A DNA stretch of 64,000 nucleotides from Prorocentrum cordatum (taxonomy: Eukaryota > Sar > Dinophyceae > Prorocentrales > Prorocentraceae): NCBI GenBank assembly GCA_963575745.1, contig CAUYUJ010022071.1, positions 301,064-365,063 on the forward strand, in the 5' to 3' direction. The position numbers and the translations under genes were made by a program. Positions within the stretch are counted from its first letter, which is position 1; the number at the start of each line of letters is the position of its first letter. The notes beneath the pieces were generated by a model. The model was not told the DNA's origin and did no database searches. It saw only the letters and a program-made list of their open reading frames with translations. Below are positions 41,961-53,710 of the stretch, piece by piece.

Positions 41961-44900
41961 GTGCTGCTTCCAGCCAGCCCGACATGAGCAAGGTCTAGCT
42001 TGCAATCAGGTGCCTCCGGCTAGGAGGGAGGGAGGAGGGTAGCCAGGTGCACCTCGTGGAAGCCACAGGGTAGATTGAAGTCTTAGTCGGGCTCTTCTCG
42101 ACTTCGGATTGCTTGCAAGAGTCGCAGCCGTTCCCAGCCGGCCACAACACGTGGCGCGCACGCCATCCTAACTATAGATGGGCCGGGAACCGCTTCCTTT
42201 TTTGCCCGGCGGCCCACCAGCTGCTGCTGCCGCCCGCGATGCAGGGGCGAGGCGCGAGGCACGACGTCCTGCGCCATCCGCCCGGCGTCTGTGGGCCCTC
42301 CACCCTGACGAGCAGCCAGGAGGCCACGCTGGACCTTCCAGCCATCTTGGCCCTGCGGGCGGCCCTATGTGGCACCCGCCGCGGGCTCCTTGCCTCCCCA
42401 TCACTGGCCGGCGCCTCGTTTTGCCTCCCTCCTCCCTGCCCCCAGCCGGCTCCGTTCGAACGGGGCGCTGCGAAAGTCCCCTCTTCTCTCTAGGCGTGCC
42501 CTGCCCCCCCACCTCGCCCGCGCACCTGCCTCGGGCTATGGTGTCGGTGGGACCCAGGCGCGCTTGTACTGTACTGTACTGTGTGTGTGCCGCCTCCGCC
42601 GTGGCGACGCGCCCGCGGAAGCATCTTGCGGTATGAGCTTCCGTGGCGGGTTTGGTCTGGCCATGCCCTTTTGGACAACGTTGTGCCACCTGGCGCCTGT
42701 GTTATTTGACGCCCCCAGGGGATTTGTTCTGCTTCTGGCCGTTCTTGTTGTTTTTTCTGCGCAGCTCGGTGGCATAATTGTGTCGCCAGCCTTGTTTGTG
42801 CAGCGTGCTGTGCGCCGTCTTACCTCAGCCCGCGTCTACCGCCCCACAGCCGAACCCTGCGGTCCGCTCCAATCTTGTCCCCAAGGAAAAAAATGGTGGC
42901 CCCGAGCTGGAACCACGTGTTTTCAACGTGTCCAGGCCGCCCAGACAAATCATCTAATATGGTGGTCCCGAGCTGGATAATGGAAAGAGCGAGGTACGAG
43001 TGATGACGTTGAGTTGGGGCGAAGCCCTTAAGGGAGGGGTCCAGGGGAGGGGCGAGGGCCGGATGCAATGTTGGTAACGGCCGTTTTCGGGCTTTCCCTC
43101 GGGTTTTTGCATGTGTTTCGGGTTCCCCCCCAAGGCGGCCCAAGAGCGCTCCCAGAGAGCCCAAGACGGCTCAAGTGGCCCCCAAGAGGCCCCCAAGAGG
43201 CGCCCAAGGGGCGTCCCAAGAGGGCCCCAAGAGGCCAAAATCATTGATTTTCCTTGGGAAAACGTGCACGTTTCGCATATGCGGCTTTTCGGCTTCCACG
43301 GCGTTGACGACGGTCCACGAGGCTCCCAAAACCGCCCCAAGACGGCCCAACAGGCTCCCAAGAGGCCTCCAAAACGGCCCAAGAGGGCCCCCAGACGGTC
43401 CAAGAGGCGCCCAAGACGGCCCAAGAGGGCCCCAAGACGGCCCCAAGAGGGGGACCACGAACCGAAAAGTCTAGCCTTTCGCCCCAAGACGCTCCCAGGA
43501 GGCCCCCGGAGCCTCCCAAGAAGGCCCAAGAGGCCTGCAAGAGGCGTCCCAAGAGGCCAGCAGGAGGCCAACATCATTGATTCCCTTTTTGGGGAAACGT
43601 ATATTTTTAGCATGCGCGGCTTTTCGGCTTCCACGGCGTTGAAGACGGTCCACGAGGCCCCAAAGACCGCCCAAGACAGCCCAAGAGGCTCCCAAGAGGC
43701 CCCCAAAACGGCCCAAGAGGGCCCCCAGGCGGCCCAAGAGGCGCCCAAGACGGCCCAATAGGGCCCCGAGACGGCCCCAAGAGGGGGATCAGGAACCCAA
43801 AAGTCTAGCCTTTCGCCCCAAGACGCTCCCAGGAGGCCCCCAGAGCCCCCCAAGAATTCCCAAGAGGCCCCCAAAAGGGCTCTAAAAGGGTTTCAATATG
43901 ACTCCCACGAAGGCCCAGAGACGCCAAATAAAGAGCGATCGGTAACGCAAACAGCTCTTTACGCCAAGGCTCCCAAGAGCGAACGGTGACGTACACAAGC
44001 TGATAAGACCAAGGCTCCCAGCAGAGAGCGGTGACGTAACAAGTTCCTGACACCAAGGCCCAGCCAAGGCTCAGGAACGGGCGGCAACGCAACAATCTCT
44101 GAACAGCAAGGCTCCCGAGAGCGAGGGGTGAGGTAAGAGGCTCTCAACGCCAAGGCTCCCAGTACGAACGGTGGTGTGCGCAATTTTGGCTTCTGTTGCT
44201 GCAGCGCTCGTTCCGTTTCCGTGCCGGGCCAGGTCCACGTGTTTTCAACGTGTCCAGGCCACGCAGGGGGGATATCTATCCAGCATGGTTGCCCCGAGCT
44301 GGAACCACGTGCTCTCACGTGTGCGGGGCACCCACGGGGGGGGGACTCTAACGTGTGGTCGTCTAGGAGACCCCAGCATCGGGGCCCCACAAGAGCCAGA
44401 CAATATCAACAACACCGCACCCGATGCGTAAACATGTGGCACGGTTTCCGCGGCGGGTGATGTTCGAGATTTCTTCCTGGGGTATCTAACACGGTGGTCC
44501 CGAGCTGGAACCACATGTTTGCACGTGTCCAGGCCCACAAGAGAGGTATCCAACATGGTGGCCCTGAGCTGGACTCACGTGTAATCCTGTGTCCAGGCCG
44601 CCCAGAGGGGCATCTAGCATGGCTGTCCCGAGCTGGAACCACGTAGTTTCATATGTCCAGGCCACCCAGGGAAGGGAATATCCAGCATGGTGGTCCCGAG
44701 CTGGAACCACGTGTCTTCGCGTGCCGAGGCCACCCACGGTGCGGTATCGAACATGATGGTCTCGAGCTGGAGCCACGTGCTGTTACGTGTCCAGGCCGCC
44801 ACAGGTGGGAGGGGGTATCTGAGATTGTTGCCGCTTGCACCTCGCTGGAACCACATGTCTCATGTGCCCAGGCCACCCAGAACAAAAAGAGGTATCTAGT

Positions 44901-45374
44901 AGGGTGGTCCCGAGCTGGGTCCACGTGTTTTCCACGTGCCCAGGCCACCCAGAGGGGTACAGTCGGGGCGCTGAAGAAGGAACCCTTCTCGTTGGGGAGG
45001 GGCTCGGTGTTCCTTGATTGTTTTACAGTGTGGCTTTGGTTTTCCTGAGGTTTTCGATGGGAAATCCAAGCTGAACTTTTGGGATCAAGGGGCCTCGTTC
45101 CTTATTTAAGGTTCCTGAGGTCAACGCCCCGACTGTATCTAACACGGTTGCCCAAGGCTGGAACCACGTGTTTCCACGTGTCCAGGCCCAGGCCGCCCAC
45201 GGGGCGGGGGATCTCACGTGTGGTCGTCTGGGAGCCCCCAACGTGGGGCCCCACAAGAGTCCGACACAATCAATATATCGGCACCAGATGTGGGATAATT
45301 TGACACTGCTTTTTCGGCGGGTGCTTTTCCAGATTTGCCATTGGGGTATCTAACATGATGGTCCCGAGTTGGAG
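41961..45374 (+). other. Unit 2 3' UTR-like region and spacer
   Basis: The region conserved as 3' UTR runs to an A7 run at 42887-42893. The satellite resumes there with ATGGTGGCCCCGAGCTGGA (42893-42911), which resembles ATGATGGTCCCGAGTTGGA at 37109-37127 just before the SL relict. The spacer repeat block (about 43090-44010) and 64-bp satellite (about 44230-45374) follow as in unit 1. Confidence 0.65.
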
Positions 45375-45396
45375 TCCGTAGCCATTTTGGCTCAAA
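45375..45396 (+). other. DinoSL relict, unit 3
   Basis: Identical to the unit 2 relict: 21 bases match the spliced leader, followed by A. The ATG lies at 45461. Confidence 0.9.
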
Positions 45397-45460
45397 ATAC
45401 ATCAAGCAAGCTCCCTCTTGGGCAAGCATCCGCGACGTCAGCGGCTAAGTGTCCGCAGCA

Positions 45461-48400
45461 ATGGCGTCGCTCAGCGCGGGGCTGGCGTGGATGATCGGCG
45501 TATCCTGCGCCCTCTCCGCTGGCGCACAAGACGCCTTGGTAGAGTACGGGGTGCCGATTTGGGCCCACGAAGGAGGACTGAACGACCGACGCTTGTATTT
45601 CGCTGACGCGCAGTGCACCTACGCAAGCGTGCCGCTACCTTCTTCGGCCATGCTGTGCACCACTACAACGGCCTCGAGTACCACGACAAAGTCGTCAACC
45701 ACAAAAACGACAACTTCTCAATCGACAGGAACAATGACAACGACATCGAGCACCACGGCAAGTTCGGCGACTCAGACAACAGGAACCTCGATTACCACTA
45801 CGGCCGTGACTGGTACAACATCAGAGACCACTATAACGAGAACTACGGTCTCAACCTTGACTACCACCTCTGGGACTACTACCTCTGGGACTACCACCTC
45901 CGGGACTACCACCTCTGGGACTACCACCACTGGGAGTTCTAGCAGCACGACCTCTGACAGTTCCAGCACTACCGTGTCCTCGACAACGGAGACTTCCAGC
46001 ACGACGGAGTCCATGACCTCCTCGACTTCTGTGAGTTCCAGCACCTCTGTGTCCTCGACGACTGCGAGTTCCAGCACGACGCGGTCCACCACCTCGGATA
46101 CTTCGAGCACTACTGTGTCCTCGACGACTGCGAGTTCCAGCACGACGCGGTCCACGACCTCGGAGACTTCAAGCACTACCGTGTCCTCGACGTCCGCGAG
46201 TTCTAGTACGACGGTGTCCACGACCTCGGGGTCTTCGAGTTCCACCACGACAGGGTCCTCCCAGACACCGCCGACGCCAGCACCAACGCCAGCGCCTACG
46301 CCAGCACCGACGCCAGCACCTACGTCAGCACCTACGCCAGCACCTACGCCAGCACCTACGCCAGCACCTACGCCCGCACCGACGCCAGCGCCAACCCCAG
46401 CACCAACGCCAGCACCAACGCTAGCACCGACGCCAGCGCCTACGCCAGCACCGACGCCAGCGCCTACGCCAGCACCGACGCCAGCACCTACGCCAGCACC
46501 GACGCCAGCGCCAACTCCAGCACCAACGCCAGTGCCAACGCCAGCACCAACGCCAGCGCCAACCCCGGCACCAACCCCAGCACCAACGCCAGCGCCAACC
46601 CCGGCACCAACGCCAGCGCCTACGCCAGCTCCGACGCCGGCACCCACGCCCGCACCGACGCCAGCGCCAACCCCAGCACCGACGCCAGCGCCTACGCCAG
46701 CACCGACGCCAGCACCTACGCCAGCACCGACGCCAGCGCCAACCCCAGCACCAACGCCAGCACCTACGCCGGCACCGACGCCAGCGCCAACCCCAGCACC
46801 AACGCCAGCACCTACGCCCGCGCCGACGCCAGCACCAACGCCGGCACCAACGCCAGCACCAACGCCAGCACCGACGCCAGCACCTACGCCCGCACCGACG
46901 CCAGCGCCTACGCCAGCACCGACGCCAGCACCGACGCCAGCACCAACGCCAGCACCTACGCCGGCACCGACGCTTGCACCAACGCCAGCGCCTACGCCAG
47001 CACCAACGCCGGCACCGACGCCAGCGCCGACTCCAGCACCAACACCTGCACCAACAGCCATTCCTTCAACGACGGAGACTTCTAGCACGACGCGGTCGAC
47101 GACTTCTGAAAGTTCCAGCACGTCCCGGTCCTCGACGACTGCGAGTTCCAGCACGACGCGGTCCACCACCTCGGACACTTCGAGCACTACTGTGTCCACG
47201 ACCACTGTGAGTTCCAGCACAACGCGGTCCACGACCTCGGAGACTTCGAGTAGCACTGTGTCCTCGACCACTGCGAGCTCCAGCACAACGCGGTCCACGA
47301 CCTCGGAGACTTCGAGTAGCACTGTGTCTTCGACGACTGCGAGTTCCAGCACCACGCGGTCCACGATCTCGGAGACTTCGAGCACTACTGTGTCCTCGAC
47401 GCGGTCCACGACCTCGGAGACTTCGAGCACTACCGTGTCTTCCAGCACGACGCGGTCCACGACCTCGGAGAGTTCTACATCTGCGACTTCGACATCTGGG
47501 ACTTCCACGTCCGAGACTTCAAGCACTACCTTGTCCTCAACGACGGCGAGTTCCACCACGTCCGTAACGTCAATAACCACTACCACATCCGCCACATCTA
47601 TTTCGACCACGACCAAAACGGCCACCTCGCTCACTTCCAGCACTACTACCATATCAACTGTAACATCCACATCAGGTAGCACGATGTCCACGGTTTCTGC
47701 GACTACCACGTCCCATTTGACTTCGACCGACACAACCTCGACCCTGACGACCTCTACGATCACCTCTACGGAGACCAGCGTGACCACCACCACAACTGTG
47801 GCGTTCTGTACCACTTGCGGCCTGTACCCGCTGCAGAATTGCGAATCTGTCAGCGCGGGAGAGTCGTGCCAAGGTATCCCCATGCAGACGCAGTGTGTCA
47901 GCCAGGACATCCCCGTGCTCACGTGCCCGAACGGGACTGGGCGACACCAAGCGCCAGAGCTGTCGAACGGCAGCTACCCCGAAGTGCTGTGCAGGGTGTG
48001 CGGCACTCCTGTCCTCACCGCCGACTCGGACCCCCAGGCCTTCGTGTACACTGGCAACCTGACATTCGGCCAGAACCAGCTCAGCGGATGGGTGACCGAG
48101 ACGATGGTGATCGGGTACGAGCTGTATTGGACGTATGGAGATGGCGTGAAGGCGGATCAGATCGGCTACGTGGAAGTGGACGCCGATGCACCAGCTACTG
48201 TCGACGGCTGCTGCCACGAGGATCACTACACCGTGGCGCTGATCAGCGTCGACATCCGAGGGACTCATGTCATGATTGTCCCCGTCGTGGAAGGGCTGGC
48301 TAAGACAGCGGTCGCGAGCTACTCACTGCCCCAAGGGGTCGAGGTGCCTCTGCTGTCTCTGGACGATGACAGCGAGTGCCCGCCAATGGCCGCGTATCTC

Positions 48401-50206
48401 TACCCTTCAGACCCCATCGGCGAGTGCACTACCACAGTACAAACAACCACCTTCACCACGTCCACATCCTCGACCGTCACATCTGTTACCAGCACCTTGA
48501 CCAGTACTACGGCAACCAGTACGTGGTCGAGCACAACCACAGACACGTCAACCACTTCCACCACCGAGTCGAGCACAACTAAGACATCAATCACCTCGAC
48601 TATTACAACAGTCTCATCAGTCACAACCACTGAAACCACAACCACGGCTGGCACGCTGACCTCCGCGACGGAGACTTCTCTCACCGCGACTACCTTCTCC
48701 ACGACCACCACGTCGAAGACTTCCATCACCGCCACTACTACTAGCACCGGAAGCTCGACGTCGGCAACTTCCACAACCCAGACTTCCACCTTGTCCGTGA
48801 CACCGACGACCACCACCAGGACGACGTACACGTCGACCAGGACCACGATTACTACTACAGGCACGTCCTCGTCAGCCACGTCCACGTCAGCCACGTCCTC
48901 GTCAGTCACGTCCACGTCAGCCACGTCCGCGTCGTACACAACAGTGTCGGGCACGTCCGCGTCAGGCACGACGCTGACTCTGACTGGTGTGAGTGCAACG
49001 TTGACGACCACCAGCGCGTCATCAACATCGACCATAACAACAACGGGGACATCTTCATCGACAGTATCAAGCACACTCACCACAATCAGCAATCGAACGA
49101 TGACGACCACTAGCGGAACCAGTAGCTCTACGTCCATCACCAATACCAGTACCACTGAAACTTCCATCACCGTTACGTCTACCACTGCCACGACTACCAC
49201 TGCCACGTCGACTACTACCATGACCACCACTGCCACGTCGACTACCACTATCACGGAGACCACAGCGACCACAACTATCACGGAGACCACCACCACAGTG
49301 ATAGAGTGCGAGATATGTGCGATGAGTTTCTTCACTGGTTGCACCTTCGATGCCAACGACGCCCCCGGAAAGATCCTGCCCGGGGTACCTTGCACGCAGA
49401 CCTTCGACTCGGAGGAGCTGGACATGTCCAACAAGTTCTACGTCGAGCCGAGCCCGTGCATCGAGTACGAGGGCAGCCTGTCGATGACATGCCCAGCCGG
49501 CAACAGCGTCGTGGACCGCGCCGCGGTGTGGGAGACCGCGGCGCCGTGGGAGCAGTGGTACGACCTGCACCAGGCGCTCCCGCAGGTTGTTTGCCAGGTC
49601 TGCGACATGATCCTCAGCTCGGACGAAGACCTGGCAGAGAATCAGGTCACGTTCACCCTTACGTTCGGCCCGAACATGGTCCATGGCGAGATCAACCAGA
49701 TGGACGTCCAGGGGTACGAGGTGTACTGGGTCGACGCATATGACGTAATCGTTGACAGCACGCCTGCGGCGAGCGTCGCGAAGCCGAGCGGCGCGTCGGA
49801 GAACGTGAAGTCCAGCTGTGGTTGTGATGCCTCCAAGTACTCGGTCTCGTTCGCAAGCGTGCCAGTCCCAGCGGGCGCGGATGGCCTCATGGTGGTGCCG
49901 AAGGACAACAACGGCTACACCATGCCCGTTGGTCTAGTCGCCAGCTTTTCTGACACGTGGACGACAAGCACTCTGACCAGCACCACTCGGTCGACAACCA
50001 CCGCTACTGGCACCACGGACACCAACAGCATAACTAGCCTCACTTCGACCTTCGTCACCGCTGGCCCCACCGAGACGGCCACGGGGACCACGACGGCCTT
50101 CGTCCTACCGCCAACGGTCAATTCGAATGCTCCTGGTTTTGCGCAGCTGTCGGCGAACGTGCTGGCCTTCTTGATTGTGGCGGTCACCACGTCCTCTTTC
50201 GTGTAA
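45461..50206 (+). CDS. Mucin-like APTP surface protein, copy 3
   Basis: The 1581-residue product appears identical to copy 2 along its whole length, repeats included. The APTP tract is at about 46272-47061, Cys-rich module 1 at 47800-48386 and module 2 at 49299-49956. Identity inside a long variable-number repeat points to very recent duplication or gene conversion, or to assembly of the same locus twice. Small spacer differences against unit 2 (for example near 50253 and 51516) argue that the units are distinct. Domain plan and inferred role are as for copy 2. Confidence 0.85.
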   Translation: MASLSAGLAWMIGVSCALSAGAQDALVEYGVPIWAHEGGLNDRRLYFADAQCTYASVPLPSSAMLCTTTTASSTTTKSSTTKTTTSQSTGTMTTTSSTTASSATQTTGTSITTTAVTGTTSETTITRTTVSTLTTTSGTTTSGTTTSGTTTSGTTTTGSSSSTTSDSSSTTVSSTTETSSTTESMTSSTSVSSSTSVSSTTASSSTTRSTTSDTSSTTVSSTTASSSTTRSTTSETSSTTVSSTSASSSTTVSTTSGSSSSTTTGSSQTPPTPAPTPAPTPAPTPAPTSAPTPAPTPAPTPAPTPAPTPAPTPAPTPAPTLAPTPAPTPAPTPAPTPAPTPAPTPAPTPAPTPAPTPVPTPAPTPAPTPAPTPAPTPAPTPAPTPAPTPAPTPAPTPAPTPAPTPAPTPAPTPAPTPAPTPAPTPAPTPAPTPAPTPAPTPAPTPAPTPAPTPAPTPAPTPAPTPAPTPAPTPAPTPAPTPAPTPAPTPAPTPAPTPAPTPAPTLAPTPAPTPAPTPAPTPAPTPAPTPAPTAIPSTTETSSTTRSTTSESSSTSRSSTTASSSTTRSTTSDTSSTTVSTTTVSSSTTRSTTSETSSSTVSSTTASSSTTRSTTSETSSSTVSSTTASSSTTRSTISETSSTTVSSTRSTTSETSSTTVSSSTTRSTTSESSTSATSTSGTSTSETSSTTLSSTTASSTTSVTSITTTTSATSISTTTKTATSLTSSTTTISTVTSTSGSTMSTVSATTTSHLTSTDTTSTLTTSTITSTETSVTTTTTVAFCTTCGLYPLQNCESVSAGESCQGIPMQTQCVSQDIPVLTCPNGTGRHQAPELSNGSYPEVLCRVCGTPVLTADSDPQAFVYTGNLTFGQNQLSGWVTETMVIGYELYWTYGDGVKADQIGYVEVDADAPATVDGCCHEDHYTVALISVDIRGTHVMIVPVVEGLAKTAVASYSLPQGVEVPLLSLDDDSECPPMAAYLYPSDPIGECTTTVQTTTFTTSTSSTVTSVTSTLTSTTATSTWSSTTTDTSTTSTTESSTTKTSITSTITTVSSVTTTETTTTAGTLTSATETSLTATTFSTTTTSKTSITATTTSTGSSTSATSTTQTSTLSVTPTTTTRTTYTSTRTTITTTGTSSSATSTSATSSSVTSTSATSASYTTVSGTSASGTTLTLTGVSATLTTTSASSTSTITTTGTSSSTVSSTLTTISNRTMTTTSGTSSSTSITNTSTTETSITVTSTTATTTTATSTTTMTTTATSTTTITETTATTTITETTTTVIECEICAMSFFTGCTFDANDAPGKILPGVPCTQTFDSEELDMSNKFYVEPSPCIEYEGSLSMTCPAGNSVVDRAAVWETAAPWEQWYDLHQALPQVVCQVCDMILSSDEDLAENQVTFTLTFGPNMVHGEINQMDVQGYEVYWVDAYDVIVDSTPAASVAKPSGASENVKSSCGCDASKYSVSFASVPVPAGADGLMVVPKDNNGYTMPVGLVASFSDTWTTSTLTSTTRSTTTATGTTDTNSITSLTSTFVTAGPTETATGTTTAFVLPPTVNSNAPGFAQLSANVLAFLIVAVTTSSFV

Positions 50207-53200
50207 GTGCTGCTTCCAGCCAGCCCGACATGAGCAAGGTCTAGCTTGCAATCAGGCCGTGACTCCGGCTAGGAGGGAGGGAGGAGGGTAGCCAGGTGCA
50301 CCTCGTGGAAGCCACAGGGTAGATTGAAGTCTTAGTCGGGCTCTTCTCGACTTCGGATTGCTTGCAAGAGTCGCAGCCGTTCCCAGCCGGCCACAACACG
50401 TGGCGCGCACGCCATCCTAACTATAGATGGGCCGGGAACCGCTTCCTTTTTTGCCCGGCGGCCCACCAGCTGCTGCTGCCGCCCGCGATGCAGGGGCGAG
50501 GCGCGAGGCACGACGTCCTGCGCCATCCGCCCGGCGTCTGTGGGCCCTCCACCCTGACGAGCAGCCAGGAGGCCACGCTGGACCTTCCAGCCATCTTGGC
50601 CCTGCGGGCGGCCCTATGTGGCACCCGCCGCGGGCTCCTTGCCTCCCCATCACTGGCCGGCGCCTCGTTTTGCCTCCCTCCTCCCTGCCCCCAGCCGGCT
50701 CCGTTCGAACGGGGCGCTGCGAAAGTCCCCTCTTCTCTCTAGGCGTGCCCTGCCCCCCCACCTCGCCCGCGCACCTGCCTCGGGCTATGGTGTCGGTGGG
50801 ACCCAGGCGCGCTTGTACTGTACTGTACTGTGTGTGTGCCGCCTCCGCCGTGGCGACGCGCCCGCGGAAGCATCTTGCGGTATGAGCTTCCGTGGCGGGT
50901 TTGGTCTGGCCATGCCCTTTTGGACAACGTTGTGCCACCTGGCGCCTGTGTTATTTGACGCCCCCAGGGGATTTGTTCTGCTTCTGGCCGTTCTTGTTGT
51001 TTTTTCTGCGCAGCTCGGTGGCATAATTGTGTCGCCAGCCTTGTTTGTGCAGCGTGCTGTGCGCCGTCTTACCTCAGCCCGCGTCTACCGCCCCACAGCC
51101 GAACCCTGCGGTCCGCTCCAATCTTGTCCCCAAGGAAAAAAATGGTGGCCCCGAGCTGGAACCACGTGTTTTCAACGTGTCCAGGCCGCCCAGACAAATC
51201 ATCTAATATGGTGGTCCCGAGCTGGATAATGGAAAGAGCGAGGTACGAGTGATGACGTTGAGTTGGGGCGAAGCCCTTAAGGGAGGGGTCCAGGGGAGGG
51301 GCGAGGGCCGGATGCAATGTTGGTAACGGCCGTTTTCGGGCTTTCCCTCGGGTTTTTGCATGTGTTTCGGGTTCCCCCCCAAGGCGGCCCAAGAGCGCTC
51401 CCAGAGAGCCCAAGACGGCTCAAGTGGCCCCCAAGAGGCCCCCAAGAGGCGCCCAAGGGGCGTCCCAAGAGGGCCCCAAGAGGCCAAAATCATTGATTTT
51501 CCTTGGGAAAACGTGCATGTTTCGCATATGCGGCTTTTCGGCTTCCACGGCGTTGACGACGGTCCACGAGGCTCCCAAAACCGCCCCAAGACGGCCCAAC
51601 AGGCTCCCAAGAGGCCTCCAAAACGGCCCAAGAGGGCCCCCAGACGGTCCAAGAGGCGCCCAAGACGGCCCAAGAGGGCCCCAAGACGGCCCCAAGAGGG
51701 GGACCACGAACCGAAAAGTCTAGCCTTTCGCCCCAAGACGCTCCCAGGAGGCCCCCGGAGCCTCCCAAGAAGGCCCAAGAGGCCTGCAAGAGGCGTCCCA
51801 AGAGGCCAGCAGGAGGCCAACATCATTGATTCCCTTTTTGGGGAAACGTATATTTTTAGCATGCGCGGCTTTTCGGCTTCCACGGCGTTGAAGACGGTCC
51901 ACGAGGCCCCAAAGACCGCCCAAGACAGCCCAAGAGGCTCCCAAGAGGCCCCCAAAACGGCCCAAGAGGGCCCCCAGGCGGCCCAAGAGGCGCCCAAGAC
52001 GGCCCAACAGGGCCCCGAGACGGCCCCAAGAGGGGGATCAGGAACCCAAAAGTCTAGCCTTTCGCCCCAAGACGCTCCCAGGAGGCCCCCAGAGCCCCCC
52101 AAGAATTCCCAAGAGGCCCCCAAAAGGGCTCTAAAAGGGTTTCAATATGACTCCCACGAAGGCCCAGAGACGCCAAATAAAGAGCGATCGGTAACGCAAA
52201 CAGCTCTTTACGCCAAGGCTCCCAAGAGCGAACGGTGACGTACACAAGCTGATAAGACCAAGGCTCCCAGCAGAGAGCGGTGACGTAACAAGTTCCTGAC
52301 ACCAAGGCCCAGCCAAGGCTCAGGAACGGGCGGCAACGCAACAATCTCTGAACAGCAAGGCTCCCGAGAGCGAGGGGTGAGGTAAGAGGCTCTCAACGCC
52401 AAGGCTCCCAGTACGAACGGTGGTGTGCGCAATTTTGGCTTCTGTTGCTGCAGCGCTCGTTCCGTTTCCGTGCCGGGCCAGGTCCACGTGTTTTCAACGT
52501 GTCCAGGCCACGCAGGGGGGATATCTATCCAGCATGGTTGCCCCGAGCTGGAACCACGTGCTCTCACGTGTGCGGGGCACCCACGGGGGGGGGACTCTAA
52601 CGTGTGGTCGTCTAGGAGACCCCAGCATCGGGGCCCCACAAGAGCCAGACAATATCAACAACACCGCACCCGATGCGTAAACATGTGGCACGGTTTCCGC
52701 GGCGGGTGATGTTCGAGATTTCTTCCTGGGGTATCTAACACGGTGGTCCCGAGCTGGAACCACATGTTTGCACGTGTCCAGGCCCACAAGAGAGGTATCC
52801 AACATGGTGGCCCTGAGCTGGACTCACGTGTAATCCTGTGTCCAGGCCGCCCAGAGGGGCATCTAGCATGGCTGTCCCGAGCTGGAACCACGTAGTTTCA
52901 TATGTCCAGGCCACCCAGGGAAGGGAATATCCAGCATGGTGGTCCCGAGCTGGAACCACGTGTCTTCGCGTGCCGAGGCCACCCACGGTGCGGTATCGAA
53001 CATGATGGTCTCGAGCTGGAGCCACGTGCTGTTACGTGTCCAGGCCGCCACAGGTGGGAGGGGGTATCTGAGATTGTTGCCGCTTGCACCTCGCTGGAAC
53101 CACATGTCTCATGTGCCCAGGCCACCCAGAACAAAAAGAGGTATCTAGTAGGGTGGTCCCGAGCTGGGTCCACGTGTTTTCCACGTGCCCAGGCCACCCA

Positions 53201-53624
53201 GAGGGGTACAGTCGGGGCGCTGAAGAAGGAACCCTTCTCGTTGGGGAGGGGCTTGGTGTTCCTTGATTGTTTTACAGTTTGGCTTTGGTTTTCCTGAGGT
53301 TTTCGATGGGAAATCCAAGCTGAACTTTTGGGATCAAGGGGCCTCGTTCCTTATTTAAGGTTCCTGAGGTCAACGCCCCGACTGTATCTAACACGGTTGC
53401 CCAAGGCTGGAACCACGTGTTTCCACGTGTCCAGGCCCAGGCCGCCCACGGGGCGGGGGGATCTCACGTGTGGTCGTCTGGGAGCCCCCAACGTGGGGCC
53501 CCACAAGAGTCCGACACAATCAATATATCGGCACCAGATGTGGGATAACTTGACACTGCTTTTTCGGCGGGTGCTTTTCCAGATTTGCCATTGGGGTATC
53601 TAACATGATGGTCCCGAGTTGGAG
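50207..53624 (+). other. Unit 3 3' UTR-like region and spacer
   Basis: Same order as unit 2: 3' UTR-like region to an A7 run near 51136-51142, spacer repeat block (about 51340-52255), then 64-bp satellite to the next SL relict. It differs from unit 2 at a few bases, such as CAGGCCGTGACTCC near 50253 where unit 2 has CAGGTGCCTCC. Confidence 0.65.
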
Positions 53625-53646
53625 TCCGTAGCCATTTTGGCTCAAA
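53625..53646 (+). other. DinoSL relict, unit 4
   Basis: Identical to the relicts of units 2 and 3: 21 bases matching the spliced leader, then A. The ATG lies at 53711. Confidence 0.9.
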
Positions 53647-53710
53647 ATACATCAAGCAAGCTCCCTCTTGGGCAAGCATCCGCGACGTCAGCGGCTAAGT
53701 GTCCGCAGCA

